Assembly: GCF_014649375.1 (NCBI RefSeq) | Contig: NZ_BMSX01000022.1 | Location: 1 to 64,000, forward strand | Direction: 5' to 3' | Length of the DNA stretch: 64,000 nucleotides | Source: Streptomyces aurantiogriseus | Lineage (GTDB): Bacteria; Actinomycetota; Actinomycetes; Streptomycetales; Streptomycetaceae | Part shown: in pieces, positions 1 through 10,000 of the stretch | How positions within the stretch are numbered: position 1 is the first letter of the stretch | Layout: the number at the start of each line of letters is the position of its first letter | Program-made: the position numbers and the translations under genes | The notes under the pieces: generated by a model | Seen by the model: only the letters and a program-made list of their open reading frames with translations | What the model was told of the DNA's origin: nothing | Databases searched by the model: none

Positions 1-299
1 TCGGCTCCTACACCGAGCTGTCCTCGTCCAACCCGGCCGTGCTCGCCTTCCTGCGCGAGGCCCCCTCGTCAGAGGAAGGAGGGGACGACCTGGTCCTGTG
101 CGTCCACAACTTCTCGCGCTTCGCCCAGCCCACCGAGCTGGACCTGCGCCGCTTCAAGGGCCGCCACCCGGTGGAGTTGTTCGGCGGGGTCCGCTTCCCC
201 GCGATCGGCGAACTGCCGTACCTGCTCACCCTCGCAGGGCACGGCTTCTACTGGTTCCGGCTCGTCCGAGCCGCATCCCGCGTCGGCCGGCGCCTGTGA
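1..299 (+). CDS. treS: Trehalose synthase C-terminal end (partial)
   Basis: The reading frame is open from the window edge to the TGA at 297-299 and gives about 98 residues, so the 5' end lies outside. The sequence (LVLCVHNFSRFAQPTELD, then VELFGG, then GHGFYWFRL) is typical of the C-terminal beta-sandwich of the GH13 trehalose synthase, which interconverts maltose and trehalose. The following gene is maltokinase and the next is branching enzyme, the usual partners of TreS in the maltose-1-phosphate (GlgE) route to alpha-glucan. The catalytic residues are not in the window, so the family call rests on the tail and the context. Confidence 0.85.
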   Translation, partial: GSYTELSSSNPAVLAFLREAPSSEEGGDDLVLCVHNFSRFAQPTELDLRRFKGRHPVELFGGVRFPAIGELPYLLTLAGHGFYWFRLVRAASRVGRRL

Positions 300-327
300 G
301 CGTGCGCCGAGGAAAGGACGCGTCACC

Positions 328-1689
328 ATGCCGAAGACCGCATCTCTGAGCCCCGGCAGTGCCGTCGGCGTCCGCTCCGGCGGGACGCTCAGGGCGCTGC
401 TGCGCGAGTGGCTGCCGCGGCAGCGCTGGTTCGCGGGAAAGGACCGGCCCCTCAACGACCTGCGGCTGCTGTCGATGACGGAGCTGTATCCGGGCTGTCT
501 GCATCTGCTGGCGCACACCGGCCAGTCGGGCGTGCCCTCCCCGGGCGGCACTCCCCCGCCCGGCGACTGCTACCAGTTGCTCCTCGGACTCCAGGAGCAT
601 CTGTCGCCGCGTCTGGGCCGGGCCCTGATCGGCAGGGTGGAGGAGGGGCCGCTGGCCGGTCTGGCGGTCCACGACGCGTTGCAGGACCCCCGGTCGGCTC
701 ACCTGCTGCTGGAGCGCATGCGGCACCCTGGCCCGCTCGGCCCGCTGTGCTTCGAGTCCGACCCGTCCGCGCATGTGCCGGCCGGGCTGGCGCCACGTCT
801 GCTGGAGGCCGAGCAGTCGAACACGTCCCTGGTGTATGGCGACGCCTTCATCCTGAAGGTGTTCCGGCGCATCCAGCCCGGGGTGAACCCCGACCTGGAG
901 GTGCCGGTCGCGCTGGCCGGGCAGGGGTGTGGACGAGTGCCCGCCCCGGTGGCCTGGTTCCGGACGACGCATCCCCAGGAGGCGACGCTGGGCGTGCTGC
1001 AGCCGTTCCTGCCCGACGCCTCGGACGGCTGGACACTGGCGTTGGCAGCCCTCGCCCACGGTGACGACTTCACGACGGAGGCCCATGCGCTGGGCGGTGC
1101 CACCGCGGAGGTGCACCTCGCGCTGGCCGCGGCCTTCCCGGTCGGCCCGCGCGGCGACAACGTACGCACGGCGAAGGCGATGACCGAGCGGCTGGAGGCC
1201 GCCGCACACCACGTGGCGGCACTGCGCCCGCATGTCTCGGGCCTCACCACGGCCTTCGCCGCGCTCACCACCTGCGATCCGGGCCCGCCGGCCCAGCGCA
1301 TCCACGGCGACCTGCACCTCGGGCAGGTGCTGCGGGCCGGACGCGAGTGGTTCGTCATCGACTTCGAGGGCGAGCCGTCCCGTCCGCTGGCCGAGCGGCG
1401 CAGCACGCACTCCCCGGTCCGGGACATCGCCGGCATGCTGCGTTCCTTCGACTACGCCGCCCGACAGCGCCGGCCCTGGCGGCCGGAGTGGGCGCGCCGT
1501 TGCCGGGAGGCGTTCTGCGCCGGCTACGCGGCCCGGGCCGGCTGGGACCCCCGCAAGAAGCACGCCCTGCTGCGTGCCTACGAAACCGACCGGGCGGTGT
1601 ACGAGGTGCTGTACGAGGCCCGGCACCGCCCCAACTGGCTACCCGTACCCATGGCGGCGATCGAGCGACTCGCCGTCCGAGGAGGCTGA
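328..1689 (+). CDS. mak: Maltokinase
   Basis: A 453-residue cytoplasmic maltokinase (Pep2/Mak) that phosphorylates maltose to maltose-1-phosphate with ATP, feeding the GlgE maltosyltransferase. The N-terminal cap domain begins near residue 18 with the typical WLPRQRWFAGKDRPL stretch. The kinase-like C-lobe shows the catalytic loop HGDLHLGQVL (H326, D328) and the metal-binding IDFEGEP (D345). The start is ATG with GGAAAGG about 7 bases upstream. The gene lies 28 bases after treS and 3 bases before glgB, so the three are almost certainly co-transcribed. In some actinobacteria TreS and this kinase are fused; here they are separate. Confidence 0.93.
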   Translation: MPKTASLSPGSAVGVRSGGTLRALLREWLPRQRWFAGKDRPLNDLRLLSMTELYPGCLHLLAHTGQSGVPSPGGTPPPGDCYQLLLGLQEHLSPRLGRALIGRVEEGPLAGLAVHDALQDPRSAHLLLERMRHPGPLGPLCFESDPSAHVPAGLAPRLLEAEQSNTSLVYGDAFILKVFRRIQPGVNPDLEVPVALAGQGCGRVPAPVAWFRTTHPQEATLGVLQPFLPDASDGWTLALAALAHGDDFTTEAHALGGATAEVHLALAAAFPVGPRGDNVRTAKAMTERLEAAAHHVAALRPHVSGLTTAFAALTTCDPGPPAQRIHGDLHLGQVLRAGREWFVIDFEGEPSRPLAERRSTHSPVRDIAGMLRSFDYAARQRRPWRPEWARRCREAFCAGYAARAGWDPRKKHALLRAYETDRAVYEVLYEARHRPNWLPVPMAAIERLAVRGG

Positions 1690-1692
1690 CCC

Positions 1693-3897
<2,205 letters not shown>

Positions 3898-3954
3898 AGG
3901 GGGCCCGACGGGGCAGTCGGGTGCGTACCACCTGCCAGAGAAAGGCTGCATGCC

Positions 3955-5043
3955 GTGCGCACCGTCGGAGTGGAGGAGGAACTCCTCCTGGTCGACCCGG
4001 AGACCGGAGAACCGCAGGCCCTGTCCGCAGCGGTTCTCGCCCGCGCCACGCGGGAGCTGGCCGAACAGGACGTCTTCGAGAAGGAACTGCACAACCAGAT
4101 GCTCGAGTTCGCCACCCACCCGCAGTCGGGCATGGACGAGCTCGCCGAGGAGATCGTCCGCATACGCGGGGAGGCGGCCCGGCACGCCGGGGAGATCGGC
4201 TGCACGGTGGCGGCGCTGGCCACCTCTCCGCTGCCGGTGCGTCCCTCCATCGGCATGAACCGGCGCTACCAGTGGATGGCGGAGCAATACGGCATCGCCA
4301 CCCGCGAGCAGCTGGTGTGCGGCTGCCATGTGCATGTGTCCGTCGAGTCCGACGAGGAGGGGGTCGCGGTCGTCGACCGGGTGCGGCCGTGGCTGTCGGT
4401 GCTGTCGGCGCTGAGTGCCAACTCGCCGTTCTGGCAGGGAAAGGAGACGGGGTACAACAGCTATCGCAGCCGGGTGTGGCAGCGCTGGCCGTCGGCCGGT
4501 CCGACCGAGCTGTTCGGGTCGGCGGAACGCTACCACCAGCGGGTGGCGGCCATGGTGGCCACGGGCACGATCCTCGACGAGGCCATGGTCTACTTCGACG
4601 CCCGGCTGTCCGCGCGTTATCCGACCGTGGAGGTCCGGGTCGCGGACGTCTGTCTGCGCGCGGAGACCGCCGTGCTCGTCGCCACGCTGGTGCGCGGGCT
4701 CGTCGAGACCGCCGCGCGGGAGTGGAAGGCGGGCGAGGATCCGGTGGACCACAGTGTGAGCCTGCTCAGGCTGGCCGACTGGCGGGCCGCCCGCTCCGGT
4801 CTGACCGGGGACCTGCTGCACCCGGCGACCATGCGGCGCACGCCCGCCGAGACGGTGGTGCGGGCGCTGCTGGACCACGTCGAGGAGGCGCTGGCCGACA
4901 GCGGGGACCTGGAGCGGGCCCGCGCGGCCTGCGCCGAGCTCCTGCGCCACGGCAACGGGGCGCGGGTCCAGCGTGAGGTGTGGGAGCGTACGGGCAGCCT
5001 GCGCTCGGTCGTGACCACCTGCGTCCGGCAAACCCAGAGCTGA
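3955..5043 (+). CDS. YbdK-type carboxylate-amine ligase (glutamate-cysteine ligase 2 family)
   Basis: A 362-residue member of the GCS2 family: the N-terminus VGVEEELLLVDPETGEPQ and the central CGCHVHVSV are hallmark motifs of the ATP-dependent gamma-glutamyl ligase fold. Members couple glutamate to an amine; E. coli YbdK has weak glutamate-cysteine ligase activity and the EgtA branch acts in ergothioneine synthesis. The substrate here cannot be read from the sequence. The GTG start at 3955 is chosen because GAGAAAGG lies 9 bases upstream; the ATG at 3950 is in another frame. It sits 57 bases after glgB and may be a separate transcript or a read-through. Confidence 0.85.
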   Translation: MRTVGVEEELLLVDPETGEPQALSAAVLARATRELAEQDVFEKELHNQMLEFATHPQSGMDELAEEIVRIRGEAARHAGEIGCTVAALATSPLPVRPSIGMNRRYQWMAEQYGIATREQLVCGCHVHVSVESDEEGVAVVDRVRPWLSVLSALSANSPFWQGKETGYNSYRSRVWQRWPSAGPTELFGSAERYHQRVAAMVATGTILDEAMVYFDARLSARYPTVEVRVADVCLRAETAVLVATLVRGLVETAAREWKAGEDPVDHSVSLLRLADWRAARSGLTGDLLHPATMRRTPAETVVRALLDHVEEALADSGDLERARAACAELLRHGNGARVQREVWERTGSLRSVVTTCVRQTQS

Positions 5044-5062
5044 GCCCCCGTCGGTCCCCCCG

Positions 5063-5296
5063 CTAGAGCAGGAGGACCAGGGCGTACGCCAGGAAGAAGG
5101 CCGCGACGAGCACGGCGAGGACGAGGATCAGGGTGAGCGGGCCCTTGGCCCAGCCCTTGGGGGGATTGTGCGTCTCCCGGGGTCCGGCCTCGGGCATGCT
5201 GCTCTCCGCGGGCGGGGTCTCGCCCGGGGGAACACCGCCGCCCGGTTCCAGGCCGGTGCTGCGTTCCGGTTCGGGATCGGGGCTGATGTGGGTCAT
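5063..5296 (-). CDS. Small single-pass membrane protein, DUF6480-like
   Basis: A 77-residue protein with an acidic, proline-rich N-terminal half (PDPEPERSTGLEPGGG, then VPPGETPPAE), a short basic stretch (GWAKGP) and one hydrophobic C-terminal helix (LTLILVLAVLVAAFFLAYAL). This matches the Streptomyces DUF6480 pattern, and I know no function. The start at 5296 (MTHISPDP) is preferred by family resemblance, although the ribosome site is very close. Starts at 5332 or 5329 in the same frame would add 11-12 residues. The gene converges on the YbdK-type gene, 19 bases away. Confidence 0.7.
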   Translation of the reverse strand: MTHISPDPEPERSTGLEPGGGVPPGETPPAESSMPEAGPRETHNPPKGWAKGPLTLILVLAVLVAAFFLAYALVLLL

Positions 5297-5447
5297 GCCC
5301 TCCGAGTCCCCCGGACCGGCCGAGATCATCAACGCGGAATACTTATCCGTTCGCGGCCACAGCCGGTCTCACCTGGGCTACATTCGACCACCGTCGATAA
5401 CAGTCCTCATCGGCGGAGTCACACCCCGTACATGTCAGGAGCAGCGC

Positions 5448-7349
5448 ATGCGCAACGTCGCCCTCGCTCCCCCAGCCGCCTCGCCCCTGACCGGAGGGCT
5501 CGCCGACAGCCTCTTCGAGGCAGCCGCCCGCACCCCCGCTCTCCCGGTGCTCGCCCGCCGTTCCGCGGGCTCGGACGGGTGGGAGGAGGTGACGGCCGTC
5601 GAGTTGCGCGACGAGGTGGTCGATCTGGCCAAGGGGCTGATCGCGTCGGGGATCTCGCCGGGGCACCGCGTGGCGATCATGGCGCGGACCCGTTACGAGT
5701 GGTCGGTGCTCAGCTACGCGCTCTGGGCGGTGGGCGCCGAGGTGGTGCCCGTCTATCCGACGTCCTCACGCGAGCAGGTCGAGTGGATCCTGCGGGACTC
5801 GGGCTGTGTGGGGGTCGTCGTCGAGGACGAGCAGAGCGTCATGACGGTGGGCTCGGTGTGCGCGGGCCTGACCTCGCTGCGCCACGTCTGGCAGTTGGAC
5901 GCCGGCGCGCTCGAGGACCTCGCCCGGCTCGGTGAGCCGATCCCGGTGACGACGGTGGACTCGCTGCGCCGCATCGTGATGCCGGACTCCACCGCGGTGA
6001 TCGCCTACACCTCCGGCACCTCGGGCCGTCCCCTGGGCTGTGCGCTGAGCCACCGCAGTCTGGCCGCTCCCTGCGACACCCTGCTGGCCGGCTGGAGGCA
6101 CACGGCGGCGCCCCCGGGGCAGCAGCCGTCCGTCCTCGCCTTCCTGCCGTTCTCCCATGTGTACGGTCTGATGATCCAGGGTCTGTGCATCCGCGGCGGC
6201 ATCCTCATGGGCCATGAACCCGACCTGAGCGCGGCCGCGCTCGCGGAGGCCCTGCGGACCTTCCGGCCGACGTATCTGTACGCGGTGCCGTCGGTCTTCG
6301 AGAAGATCTACAAGAACTTCCTGCGCACGGCCCAGCAGGCGGGCCGGGGCGCGGTGTTCGAGCGGGCGGCGGAGACGGCCCGGGACTTCGCGGCGGCCGT
6401 CGAACGGCAGCGGCTCGGCCGGGGCTCGGGTCCCGGCTTCGACCTGCGGCTCCAGCACGCCCTGTTCGAGCGCACGGTCTACCGCAGACTGCGCGCCGCC
6501 CTGGGCGGCCGGGTGCACCGCGCCACCTCCGGCGGCTCACCACTCCACCGCGACCTGTCCCTCTTCTACGAGGGCATCGGCATCTACGTCCACGACGGCT
6601 ACGGCCTGACCGAGACCAGCGGCGGGATCACCATGCAGCCGCTGGGCCGGGAGAAGTCGGGCACCGTCGGTCAGGCGCTGCCGGGCACGGAGATCCGGGT
6701 GGCGGACGACGGGGAGATCCTGGTGCGCGGCCCGTCGGTGTTCCAGGGCTACGTCAACGACGACGCCGCCACCCGGGCCGCGCTGCGGGGCGGCTGGCTG
6801 GCCACCGGGGACCTCGGATCCCTGGACTCCGACGGCTATCTCACGATCACCGGCCGCAAGAAGGACGTCATCATCACCAGCAGCGGTAAAAGCGTGGCGC
6901 CGACGGCGCTGGAGCAGCGGCTGCGGCTGCATCCGCTGGTCCACCAGGCGGTGGTCGTGGGCGACAACCGGCCCTGTGTGGGCGCGCTGATCACCCTGGA
7001 CCCGGACTTCCTGGCGCACTGGCGCGGAGGGCTGTCCATCCAGGGCGACACGCCGAGCCGGGAGGCGCGCGAGGAGAACGCGCTGCGGGACGAGATCGGG
7101 CGGGCGGTGGCGGCGGCCAACAGCTCCGTGTCCCGCTCGGAGTCCATCCGCTGCTTCCGGATCCTGCCGGAGCAGTTCGACCAGTCCAACGGGTTGCTGA
7201 CCCCGTCGATGAAGCTGCGGCGCGACTCGATCGTCCAGCACTACGCGGCGGAGATCGACGCCATGTACCAGGCGCGGGCGCGTCTGCCCCGGCAGAGCAT
7301 CCACGAGGAGGTCCTGAGCTGGGACGACGCGGACGACGTGTTCCGGTGA
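5448..7349 (+). CDS. Long-chain fatty acyl-CoA ligase / AMP-forming synthetase
   Basis: A 633-residue ANL-superfamily adenylating enzyme close to long-chain acyl-CoA synthetases. Visible motifs are the phosphate loop YTSGTSGRPLG (about residues 187-197), YGLTETSGG, the hinge region TGDLGSLDSDGYLTITGRKKD and the C-terminal catalytic lysine in TPSMKLRR. The usual lysine of the phosphate loop (PKG) is leucine here (PLG), which may alter ATP positioning. The frame is open further upstream to 5133, but ATG 5448 has AGGAGC at the right distance and begins the recognisable domain. It overlaps the weak next frame by GTGA. The gene diverges from the DUF6480 gene. Confidence 0.9.
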   Translation: MRNVALAPPAASPLTGGLADSLFEAAARTPALPVLARRSAGSDGWEEVTAVELRDEVVDLAKGLIASGISPGHRVAIMARTRYEWSVLSYALWAVGAEVVPVYPTSSREQVEWILRDSGCVGVVVEDEQSVMTVGSVCAGLTSLRHVWQLDAGALEDLARLGEPIPVTTVDSLRRIVMPDSTAVIAYTSGTSGRPLGCALSHRSLAAPCDTLLAGWRHTAAPPGQQPSVLAFLPFSHVYGLMIQGLCIRGGILMGHEPDLSAAALAEALRTFRPTYLYAVPSVFEKIYKNFLRTAQQAGRGAVFERAAETARDFAAAVERQRLGRGSGPGFDLRLQHALFERTVYRRLRAALGGRVHRATSGGSPLHRDLSLFYEGIGIYVHDGYGLTETSGGITMQPLGREKSGTVGQALPGTEIRVADDGEILVRGPSVFQGYVNDDAATRAALRGGWLATGDLGSLDSDGYLTITGRKKDVIITSSGKSVAPTALEQRLRLHPLVHQAVVVGDNRPCVGALITLDPDFLAHWRGGLSIQGDTPSREAREENALRDEIGRAVAAANSSVSRSESIRCFRILPEQFDQSNGLLTPSMKLRRDSIVQHYAAEIDAMYQARARLPRQSIHEEVLSWDDADDVFR

Positions 7350-7699
7350 GCACAGCCGCGGGGCGCCGTCAGCCGACGGGTCCCGTGGCCGGCCCCGTCC
7401 GTGACGCCGGCCTCCCGCCGGAGGGTGGCGCCGTCGGGCAACGTGGACACGACCTGGGCTGGTTGGTCCCCTTCGGGGCCCAGGAGGGCCACGTGTGCTT
7501 CTCCTGCGGCCAGGTCCCGGCCGACAGCTGGTGCGGGCCGGACACGCTGCGTGTCCGGAGGATCGCCCGGCGTATCACGTCCCCGTCGGCATACGCCGGA
7601 CGCGTAGGCTGCGCGGCCTCGGGAACCCTGAAGAGTGGCGACGCGAGAGTAGCCGCACGAGAAAGGACGACGGCCCCGGCCTCAAGGGGGCCGCACTGA
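7346..7699 (+). CDS. Possible small protein with a CxxC motif (weak)
   Basis: A 117-residue frame starting at GTG 7346, overlapping the acyl-CoA ligase stop by four bases (GTGA), an arrangement often seen for translational coupling. It contains one CFSCG motif followed by a further Cys, a potential zinc-ribbon half. Third-position GC is high for about the first 80 codons and then falls, so the tail looks non-coding. I recognise no family. The alternative is an untranslated spacer that carries the promoter of the next gene; a TAGGCT hexamer at about 7605-7610 could be a vegetative -10 box. Confidence 0.3.
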   Translation: MSTAAGRRQPTGPVAGPVRDAGLPPEGGAVGQRGHDLGWLVPFGAQEGHVCFSCGQVPADSWCGPDTLRVRRIARRITSPSAYAGRVGCAASGTLKSGDARVAARERTTAPASRGPH

Positions 7700-7703
7700 C
7701 GAC

Positions 7704-8138
7704 ATGGCAACCGAGCCCCGTGGTAACGACTCACTGGCCTCCTGGGCGATCCCGAGCCGCACCGCCCGTTTCGCGGGCGAACCGCAGGACGTGACGGGTG
7801 CGCGCCTGGCCGCGGAGGAGTTCCTTCGCGACCTCTCACGGGCGTCCCCGCCCTCGGCACCGGAGTACTGGCACGACATCGTGCTGATCGTCACGGAACT
7901 GGCCTCCAACGCGGTCCAGTACGCGCCGGGTCCTTTCGCGCTGCACCTGCGCCCCACCTTCGACGGGGTGCACGTGACGCTGCACGACACCAATCCCACC
8001 CCGCCGGCTCCCCGGCCGTTCCGCCCCAACAGCGGGGGCGGCGGCATCGGCTGGCATCTGGTCCACACGTTGTGCAGCCAGGTCAGCGTCGTGCCGGACG
8101 AGGACGGGAAGGACGTGCACGTCTTCCTGCCCTGGTGA
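7704..8138 (+). CDS. RsbW-like anti-sigma ATP-binding protein
   Basis: A 144-residue stand-alone GHKL ATPase domain. The N-box is IVTELASNAVQYAPG (about residues 56-70), the G1-like segment is LHDTNPTPP, and the G2 glycine-rich lid is GGGGIGWHLVHTL. Streptomyces has dozens of such proteins, which act as anti-sigma serine kinases phosphorylating STAS antagonists. Partners cannot be deduced, but STAS and sigma genes lie nearby. The ATG lacks a strong ribosome site at ideal spacing. It converges on the similar ATPase at 8160-8618 with 21 bases between stops. Confidence 0.85.
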   Translation: MATEPRGNDSLASWAIPSRTARFAGEPQDVTGARLAAEEFLRDLSRASPPSAPEYWHDIVLIVTELASNAVQYAPGPFALHLRPTFDGVHVTLHDTNPTPPAPRPFRPNSGGGGIGWHLVHTLCSQVSVVPDEDGKDVHVFLPW

Positions 8139-8159
8139 GCGGTCGCCGGCGAGCGGTCG

Positions 8160-8618
8160 TCAGTGCGGGAGGTGGGTGCCCCGCGCGGGGGCGGTGGTCC
8201 GGATCGGTACGAACACGCTGATCGTCTTGCCGCCCGACGGCCGTCTGTCGACGGTGATGTCCCGGGCCAGCCGGATGATCAGCGGCCAGCCGTAGCCGCT
8301 GCCGTGGTGGACCCCGGGAGGGGCGCCGGATCCGTACGCCGCGGAGGGGACGACGTCGCTGTGGTCGCGCACGGTCAGGCGGATCCCGTCGTGCAGCGGC
8401 ACGGCCTCGAACCCGGCAAGGCCGCCGCCGTGCCGGATGGCGTTGGTGACCATCTCCGAGACGACCAGCAGGAGGTCGGTGACGTCCTCCTCGCGCGCCG
8501 GCCCTGCGGAAGGGTTCCAGCGGGCGTCCACCATCGCGCGTGCGTGGGCCCGTGCGGACGCGGCGGTCGTCACCGGGGCGACCGCCGGTCCCGAGGGCGC
8601 GAGTTCGTCTCCTCTCAC
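8160..8618 (-). CDS. RsbW-like anti-sigma ATP-binding protein
   Basis: A 152-residue single-domain GHKL ATPase. The N-box is VVSEMVTNAIRHGGG, G1 is VRDHSDVVP and the lid is GSGYGWPLIIRLARDI. Its role is probably anti-sigma factor or STAS-protein kinase, as for SigB-type partner switching. It lies 16 bases after the PRC-barrel gene on the same strand, so the two probably share a transcript and the SigB-type promoter at 9038-9062. The GTG at 8618 has no good ribosome site, and translation may be coupled to the upstream gene. The family call is sure; the partner is unknown. Confidence 0.85.
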   Translation of the reverse strand: MRGDELAPSGPAVAPVTTAASARAHARAMVDARWNPSAGPAREEDVTDLLLVVSEMVTNAIRHGGGLAGFEAVPLHDGIRLTVRDHSDVVPSAAYGSGAPPGVHHGSGYGWPLIIRLARDITVDRRPSGGKTISVFVPIRTTAPARGTHLPH

Positions 8619-8634
8619 GGCTGGGTCCGGCCGG

Positions 8635-9006
8635 TCAGGCCGGCGTGGTTCCGCGCGGGGTCAGCCGGTGGTAGTGGTCGCCGACGGCCGCCAGATACGC
8701 GGGGTCCATGGTCTCGCTGTCGGTCCGGAAGCGGGGTGCCTCCTTGACCTCGTCCCTGGTACAGGCCAGGGATATTCTGCGGCCCGCCTCGTCGACGGCC
8801 GTGACGACGCCGACCGGGACGACGGCGCTCCTGCCGAACAGCCAGACGCCCGTGTCGACGACCAGATGCCGCATGCCGTGGTGACCGGCCTCGCGTTCGA
8901 CGTGCCCCAGGGTGCCGTCGGTCGCCACCACGCTGTACCCCGTCAGGTCCTGCCCGTCGACGTGCCCACTGTGCGGCGCGTAGGACCAGATGCTGTCGAT
9001 GGTCAC
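8635..9006 (-). CDS. PRC-barrel domain protein
   Basis: A 123-residue protein covered mostly by one PRC-barrel-type beta domain (SYAPHSGHVDGQDLTGYSVV, then TDGTLGHVE, then HLVVDTGVWLFGRSAVVPVG). The tail (residues about 80-123) contains the GVVTAVDEAGRRISL strand pair and a Y/H-rich end. Such proteins are common in Streptomyces stress regulons; their ligand is unknown. GTG 9006 is chosen because GGGAG lies five bases upstream; the frame stays open to 9243 but the upstream part has no domain. A SigB-type promoter sits 32 bases before the start. Confidence 0.8.
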   Translation of the reverse strand: MTIDSIWSYAPHSGHVDGQDLTGYSVVATDGTLGHVEREAGHHGMRHLVVDTGVWLFGRSAVVPVGVVTAVDEAGRRISLACTRDEVKEAPRFRTDSETMDPAYLAAVGDHYHRLTPRGTTPA

Positions 9007-9037
9007 GCTGCTCCCTTCTCGCGTTCCACAGCACCAG

Positions 9038-9062
9038 ATACCCTCCCGCCGCGGCCGCATTC
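9038..9062 (-). promoter_or_regulatory. SigB-type promoter for the PRC-barrel/ATPase pair
   Basis: Read on the minus strand this is GAAT (9062-9059), 15 bases, then GGGTAT (9043-9038). It fits the published S. coelicolor SigB consensus GNNT-N14-16-GGGTAC/T. Transcription would start near 9031, about 25 bases before the GTG of the PRC-barrel gene. It is assigned by pattern only. Confidence 0.6.
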
Positions 9063-9138
9063 GGGACGGGTCGGTCCGTTCCGGCCCGTTGCCCGAAGCG
9101 GCATCAGGGGGAAGGGGTTCCGCTCGTCGAGTCCTGGT

Positions 9139-9163
9139 GCATGGGCGTCGGGTTCGTGGGTAT
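9139..9163 (+). promoter_or_regulatory. SigB-type promoter for the STAS gene
   Basis: GCAT (9139-9142), 15 bases, GGGTAT (9158-9163) fits the SigB consensus. The predicted start is near 9170, giving a leader of about 127 bases before the STAS gene at 9297. It is divergent from the promoter at 9038-9062, with 76 bases between the two -35 elements. Confidence 0.55.
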
Positions 9164-9296
9164 CCGCTGGGCGCGGTGCGAGGGGGAGCGACACCGGGGC
9201 GGGGCCGGCCGGACGCCCGCCGTCGTCCGGCCTCGCGTCGCATCGCAGTCGCCCGCCGGGGTACGCAGCCCGGACCGTCAGCTTTCGGAGGTACTC

Positions 9297-9689
9297 GTGT
9301 CCATCGCCCAGAACCCGCTGTCCGTCGAGGTCTCCTTGCCCCGCGAGGACGTGGCCCTGGTCACGGTCGAGGGCCATCTGGATCTCGACACCGCGACCGA
9401 GTTCCAGGCCCATCTGGCGAATCAACTCCATCACGGCCGGCAGCACTTCGTCCTGGACCTCTCGGCGGTGCCGTTCATGGACTCGTCCGGGATGAACATC
9501 ATCCTGCGGGTGTACCAGGAAGCCCGGGACCTGCCCGGCAGCGTGCACGTCGTCAATCCGACGCCTGCGGTGCGCCGGATCCTGGACCTCACCGGGGTCA
9601 GCCTCACGGTGCCGGTCTCCGAGAAGGTGGACGACGCCCTGGCGCTCATCGACCGTCAGGAGGCGTCGCCGCAGGACCGGAACGTCTGA
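9297..9689 (+). CDS. STAS-domain anti-anti-sigma factor
   Basis: A 130-residue RsbV/SpoIIAA-like STAS protein. The core reads VTVEGHLDLDTATEFQAHL, then VLDLSAVPFMDSSGMNIIL, where the first Ser after MD is the expected phosphorylation site. In partner switching the unphosphorylated form releases the sigma factor by binding an RsbW-like kinase. The GTG start at 9297 has GGAGG five bases upstream; the frame is open to 9141 but only this start gives a standard-length protein. The SigB-type promoter suggests positive feedback. Sigma and ATPase partners are inferred only from the neighbourhood. Confidence 0.88.
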   Translation: MSIAQNPLSVEVSLPREDVALVTVEGHLDLDTATEFQAHLANQLHHGRQHFVLDLSAVPFMDSSGMNIILRVYQEARDLPGSVHVVNPTPAVRRILDLTGVSLTVPVSEKVDDALALIDRQEASPQDRNV

Positions 9690-9741
9690 CGGGGCTCAGC
9701 CGCACGCCGCGAATCCGCAGGTGTGCGGCCAACGACCACCC

Positions 9742-9765
9742 TATAGTTGCCATTTGACAACTGTA
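9742..9765. promoter_or_regulatory. Imperfect palindrome, MarR-like operator, in the 9690-10000 spacer
   Basis: TATAGTTG, eight bases, CAACTGTA: 7 of 8 arm positions pair. The site is AT-rich in a GC-rich spacer and contains TTGACA (9754-9759), so it could also hold a -35 box. The rest of the 311-base gap up to the stressosome operon has no supported gene. It holds a GGGTAC at 9838-9843 preceded by GAAC at 15-base spacing, a near match to the SigB promoter pattern. Confidence 0.4.
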
Positions 9766-10000
9766 TGCGCGAGGCAAGAGAGTGAGCGGGCCGGCCGGAC
9801 CGGAGGGACGGGTTCACCGAACACGCGTTGCCCCTTCGGGTACTTGTCGCGCCGACGCCGCACGAGCGGGTTGCCGGGCCGGAGCGGGGTGTCGTACGAG
9901 ATCGGCCCGTGGTTAGGGTTGTCGCCCGGCAAGGGTCACCCCGCCCTCCCGTCATCCGCGTCGGGAGCGCGGCGGCAGGACGCAGATGAGGAGTGAGGCA

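Noticed and set aside
9838..9843. GGGTAC as a SigB-type promoter of the stressosome operon
   Set aside because: The -35 at the right spacing is GAAC, not GNNT, so the match is incomplete; noted in the spacer entry only.
9741..9932. A 63-codon minus-strand frame in the rsb upstream spacer
   Set aside because: Proline/Arg-rich with no family resemblance, and it ends inside the AT-rich palindrome; the spacer is better explained as regulatory.
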